In this document: positions 62,401 to 64,000 of the stretch, in pieces
How positions within the stretch are numbered: the stretch's first letter is position 1
Layout of the letters: each line of letters starts with the position of its first letter
From: Niabella drilacis
GTDB taxonomy: Bacteria; Bacteroidota; Bacteroidia; Chitinophagales; Chitinophagaceae
Direction: 5' to 3'
DNA length: 64,000 nt
Assembly (NCBI RefSeq): GCF_900101395.1
Contig: NZ_FMZO01000011.1
Location: 1 to 64,000 of the forward strand
Translations under genes and position numbers: made by a program
The notes under the pieces: model-generated
What the model was told of the DNA's origin: nothing
Seen by the model: the letters and a program-made list of their open reading frames with translations, nothing else
The model's database searches: none

Positions 62401-64000
62401 GAACATCGTGGTTACGGATCCATCGCGCCCGCATTTTTTACAGGTATATCGCGGTACGGCCACTGAATCTTCTTTATTGTTGCCCGGGTATTACAACCTG
62501 CTGTTCCTGCTAAAGGACAACCGGTATTTTAAGGTAGAAAACGTACAGGTGCATGCCGGTGGGATCAGTTATTATTCCTGGCAGTCGTTTGCTGTCCGGG
62601 CCGCAGATCCGTTCACAGCTTTGCTGGATCAGCATATCAAAGAAGTGGAGGCCCCCGGCTATTATCTGCCGCCCGTGCCCGATGCGGTCATAAGGTTGTT
62701 TAACAGATCTTATTGGGATCCCGCGGCATTGGACCAGGAAATAAAGGGAGTGGTTGTATCAAGGGACGGCAGGCCTGTTGCAGGGGCCACGATGGAAATA
62801 ATGGGCCTGGATCAGCAGTTAGGAACGGTCACCGATACCCGGGGCCGGTTTCAATTAAAAACAACCGCCAGGGGCCTGCTCATTGTTTCCATGGCCGGGT
62901 TCCTGACAAAAAAGATAGACGGCCTCAGTGAACGAACCGATACCATCGTACTGGAGCCGGCCGGAAGCCAGCTCAATGAAGTGGTGGTAGTAGCGTATGG
63001 TATCCAAAAGAAAAGTTCTATTGTGGGAGCGGTTACAACGATGGGGAGCAGTGAATTATCCAATACACTGGCCGGACGAGTGGCGGGGCTGAGACCAGGA
63101 AACAATGAACACATGATGATCCGGGGTGTTGGTACATTGCAGGGTGAAAAACCCCTGGTCATCTTGGACGGCCTTCCGTTTAACGGGGATATCCAGGCAT
63201 TGGATCCTGCAGACATCGAAAATATGAGCATCCTGAAAGATGCAGCAGCAACAGCCCTTTACGGATCAAAGGCAGCGTCCGGTGTTATCATCATTAAAAC
63301 CAAAAAAGGGAATACCGGGGCAAATGAGCAGGGCATTGTGCAGGAAGGCGTACAAACCCTGCGTACACGCTTTTCTGATGAAGGGTTCTGGCAGCCGCAG
63401 CTGGTAACGGATGAACAGGGCCAGGCATCCTTTACCGTAACCTTCCCGGATGATATTACCAGCTGGGACACACGCTTCATAGCGGTTACAAACCAGCGGC
63501 AGAGCGGATACCTGGAGCGTTCCATCCGCTCATTTAAAGCACTAAGCGCCAATTTTGTGTCGCCATCGTTTGCTGTAGAAGGCGATAGTATGAATGTGAT
63601 CGGCAAACTGATGAACTACACACCCTTTCCCGAAAAGCTGGTGCGCAGTTTCAGGTACAGGGATACCACATTGCGTAACAGTGAGCTTACCGTAACCCAT
63701 GCCCACCTGGATACGGTAATGATCGCTGCAAAAGGCACAGACAGCCTTCGTTTTGAATATACATTAAAACAGGCCAATGGATATTTTGACGGCGAACGCA
63801 GGAGCATACCATTGTATCCTGCAGGTGTAAAAGAAACCGCAGGCTGGTTTAACGTTTTACAGGGCGATACTATGGTGCAATACTGCTTTGAGCAGGAGAA
63901 AGGCACCGGCACCGTGCGTGCAGAAACCTCCTTGTTCCCGGTATTGCTCGAAGAAATGAAGCGCCTGCGGGATTATGAATACCTCTGCAATGAGCAGCTG
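59492..64000 (+). CDS. Alpha-2-macroglobulin-family protein with inserted TonB-plug domain (3' end outside window)
   Basis: The frame is open without a stop for 1503 codons to the window edge. Signal peptide (about 1-20, 'LLPFCPLWAQ'); macroglobulin MG2-type domain (about 209-320, 'SSFLVFSKPKYKPYDTVRFKAYIF' in parts) and further beta-sandwiches; a carboxypeptidase-regulatory-like domain (about 1083-1158, 'IKGVVVSRDGRPVAGATMEI'); a SusC-type TonB plug without its barrel (about 1160-1274, 'NEVVVVAYGIQKKSS', 'MIRGVGTLQGEKPLVILDGLP', 'ILKDAAATALYGSKAASGV'); then an alpha-2-macroglobulin domain (about 1286-1400, 'FWQPQLVTDEQGQASFTVTFPDDITSWDTRF' in parts). The last residues are CNEQL, a CxEQ thioester motif (Cys about 1499). 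It is probably a surface or periplasmic protein that traps proteases or binds targets covalently. The plug may let it interact with TonB or a beta-barrel partner (inference). Confidence 0.85.
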   Translation, partial: MRKRILLLATLLPFCPLWAQDRLSASRTDGPLTEVYRLTDKETEQLLLGPQQATAAFLHTLEDRYETRKGPLKSLSFGNYLGVKAIGNQLHYTLIANGNARLSFINNQKEFQFIITDLTGAPVTDARVFTSGGKQVRYHKQAHLYEGAYPKYDGYLKVIHKGVTNYFTYETDAFGRTRNFRKRPGILFPVKKLRALFNRKRRQKPEPARYSSFLVFSKPKYKPYDTVRFKAYIFPDNKTEFRDRPLAVQLNGISGQKNLAVLKPYRDGGYTGQFVLSDSLQLVLDRQYSIQLIDTAAGAAVTRASGTFRYEEYELKLLQFHVRTDKKIQYPGEPAIIFMKATDENELTVPDARVEITVCTQAVTAYYKNAVFVPDTLWKTTLNLDPVGETQLRLPDSIFPAAQLSCTVHFKMLNSNNEVRTSRLHLDFDGQKRKEKGTILARFVKDSLYIEYREDSVSKPGTGWLYTRAETQVTDSQRVQLPLALPLDYQAVDYEVVLDNGVRAERSPYQFDDALEIAAVHTQKQLYLAVANEHRIPFWYTVFSGDEVLLKGYGTALDTVIRHSSRQTAHFRINYFWNHEEKQKEVGSLYNARALIVKLAAPDVIYPGQQVRIQVAVSDADSRPVPGADITAYAHTARFHTPAPRVPYFGPDFHQRALRTFIFESETADARGNIGMNWPQWSRQLGLDTIEYYRFTNPQTLYLFTEPSRDSITQFAPFVVKDGAIDPVSIIYVDEVPVYFEQAGQLQQYAFRITPGPHSIRLRTPEHEVWIRDFYFKKGMRTVLSVRADTLNTQAQVTRLKNVLNPVERDRLQSYFLRVEDNFGGGRAFIRYDSTRLLLNPPGQGLRKQGDVLVGPVPANQLFFQSGLTDQAFLKEPGFVYRFSPGLIRQKSYPGLYLFDTILSGANALSRNYSQQVLRDEDVDRLWSDFYDLRSRTTQLFSLRTAAYGASGRLRFYIDSAFTSLLPYIKNIVVTDPSRPHFLQVYRGTATESSLLLPGYYNLLFLLKDNRYFKVENVQVHAGGISYYSWQSFAVRAADPFTALLDQHIKEVEAPGYYLPPVPDAVIRLFNRSYWDPAALDQEIKGVVVSRDGRPVAGATMEIMGLDQQLGTVTDTRGRFQLKTTARGLLIVSMAGFLTKKIDGLSERTDTIVLEPAGSQLNEVVVVAYGIQKKSSIVGAVTTMGSSELSNTLAGRVAGLRPGNNEHMMIRGVGTLQGEKPLVILDGLPFNGDIQALDPADIENMSILKDAAATALYGSKAASGVIIIKTKKGNTGANEQGIVQEGVQTLRTRFSDEGFWQPQLVTDEQGQASFTVTFPDDITSWDTRFIAVTNQRQSGYLERSIRSFKALSANFVSPSFAVEGDSMNVIGKLMNYTPFPEKLVRSFRYRDTTLRNSELTVTHAHLDTVMIAAKGTDSLRFEYTLKQANGYFDGERRSIPLYPAGVKETAGWFNVLQGDTMVQYCFEQEKGTGTVRAETSLFPVLLEEMKRLRDYEYLCNEQL

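Overview
The window looks like chromosomal DNA from a Bacteroidota bacterium, most likely a Chitinophagaceae member (Niabella-like). The reasons are the TonB-receptor, SusC-plug and PorT-type envelope proteins, the RND pumps, promoters of the Bacteroidota TAnnTTTG type with almost no Shine-Dalgarno sequences, and the gene content. The placement is inference. No rRNA, CRISPR array, prophage or plasmid gene was seen. One tRNA (His) is present.

Layout. 1-0.35 kb: N-terminal part of an IS4-type transposase running off the left edge, with a hairpin upstream. 0.5-2.7 kb: two glycosyltransferases, both starting at TTG. 2.9-5.6 kb: an outer-membrane beta-barrel receptor. 5.7-8.8 kb: DUF445 membrane protein, tRNA-His with promoter and terminator, and a Prc/Ctp protease. 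8.9-18.1 kb: a divergent carbohydrate block. Leftward it has two MFS permeases and two TIM-barrel isomerases; rightward it has an isomerase, a c-type cytochrome lipoprotein, a DUF1080 lipoprotein and a GH35 beta-galactosidase. A 12-bp inverted repeat sits in the shared promoter region. 18.4-21.3 kb: HEAT-like protein, Bax-inhibitor-1 protein, Kef-type antiporter. 21.7-25.5 kb: copper handling (His-rich protein, double-HMA protein, CopA ATPase). 25.8-33.7 kb: OsmC/Fe-S fusion, small secreted protein, complete RND efflux operon, PorT-like protein. 33.7-34.3 kb: AlkA-type glycosylase. 34.3-35.4 kb: repeat-rich non-coding DNA with a 152-bp direct repeat. 35.4-38.9 kb: MbnP/MbnH-like copper operon. 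38.9-43.1 kb: tyrosine catabolism (hmgA, hppD, aminotransferase). 43.2-51.1 kb: small lipoprotein, then a suf Fe-S assembly operon read leftward (sufB, four-helix-bundle gene, sufC, sufD, sufS, a secreted TonB_C-like protein, sufE, sufT-like, Rrf2 regulator). 51.3-54.4 kb: small outer-membrane protein divergent from an NfeD/flotillin pair. 54.5-55.9 kb: Gfo/Idh/MocA oxidoreductase. 55.9-56.5 kb: a non-coding cluster of hairpins. 56.5-58.6 kb: selD and mnmH, the selenouridine tRNA pathway. 58.8-59.3 kb: an HMA-like/AraC fusion regulator. 59.5-64 kb: a large alpha-2-macroglobulin protein with an inserted carboxypeptidase-regulatory domain and SusC-type TonB plug, cut by the right edge just after a CNEQ thioester motif.

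Most unusual points: the alpha-2-macroglobulin/TonB-plug chimera; the HMA-AraC fusion; a four-helix-bundle gene inserted in the suf operon between degenerate heptad arrays; a dispersed family of 7-nt-periodic intergenic arrays that also encode the last residues of some proteins; a secreted protein translationally coupled to sufE; and copper proteins sharing a Ser-x-His-Cys variant of the HMA metal motif.
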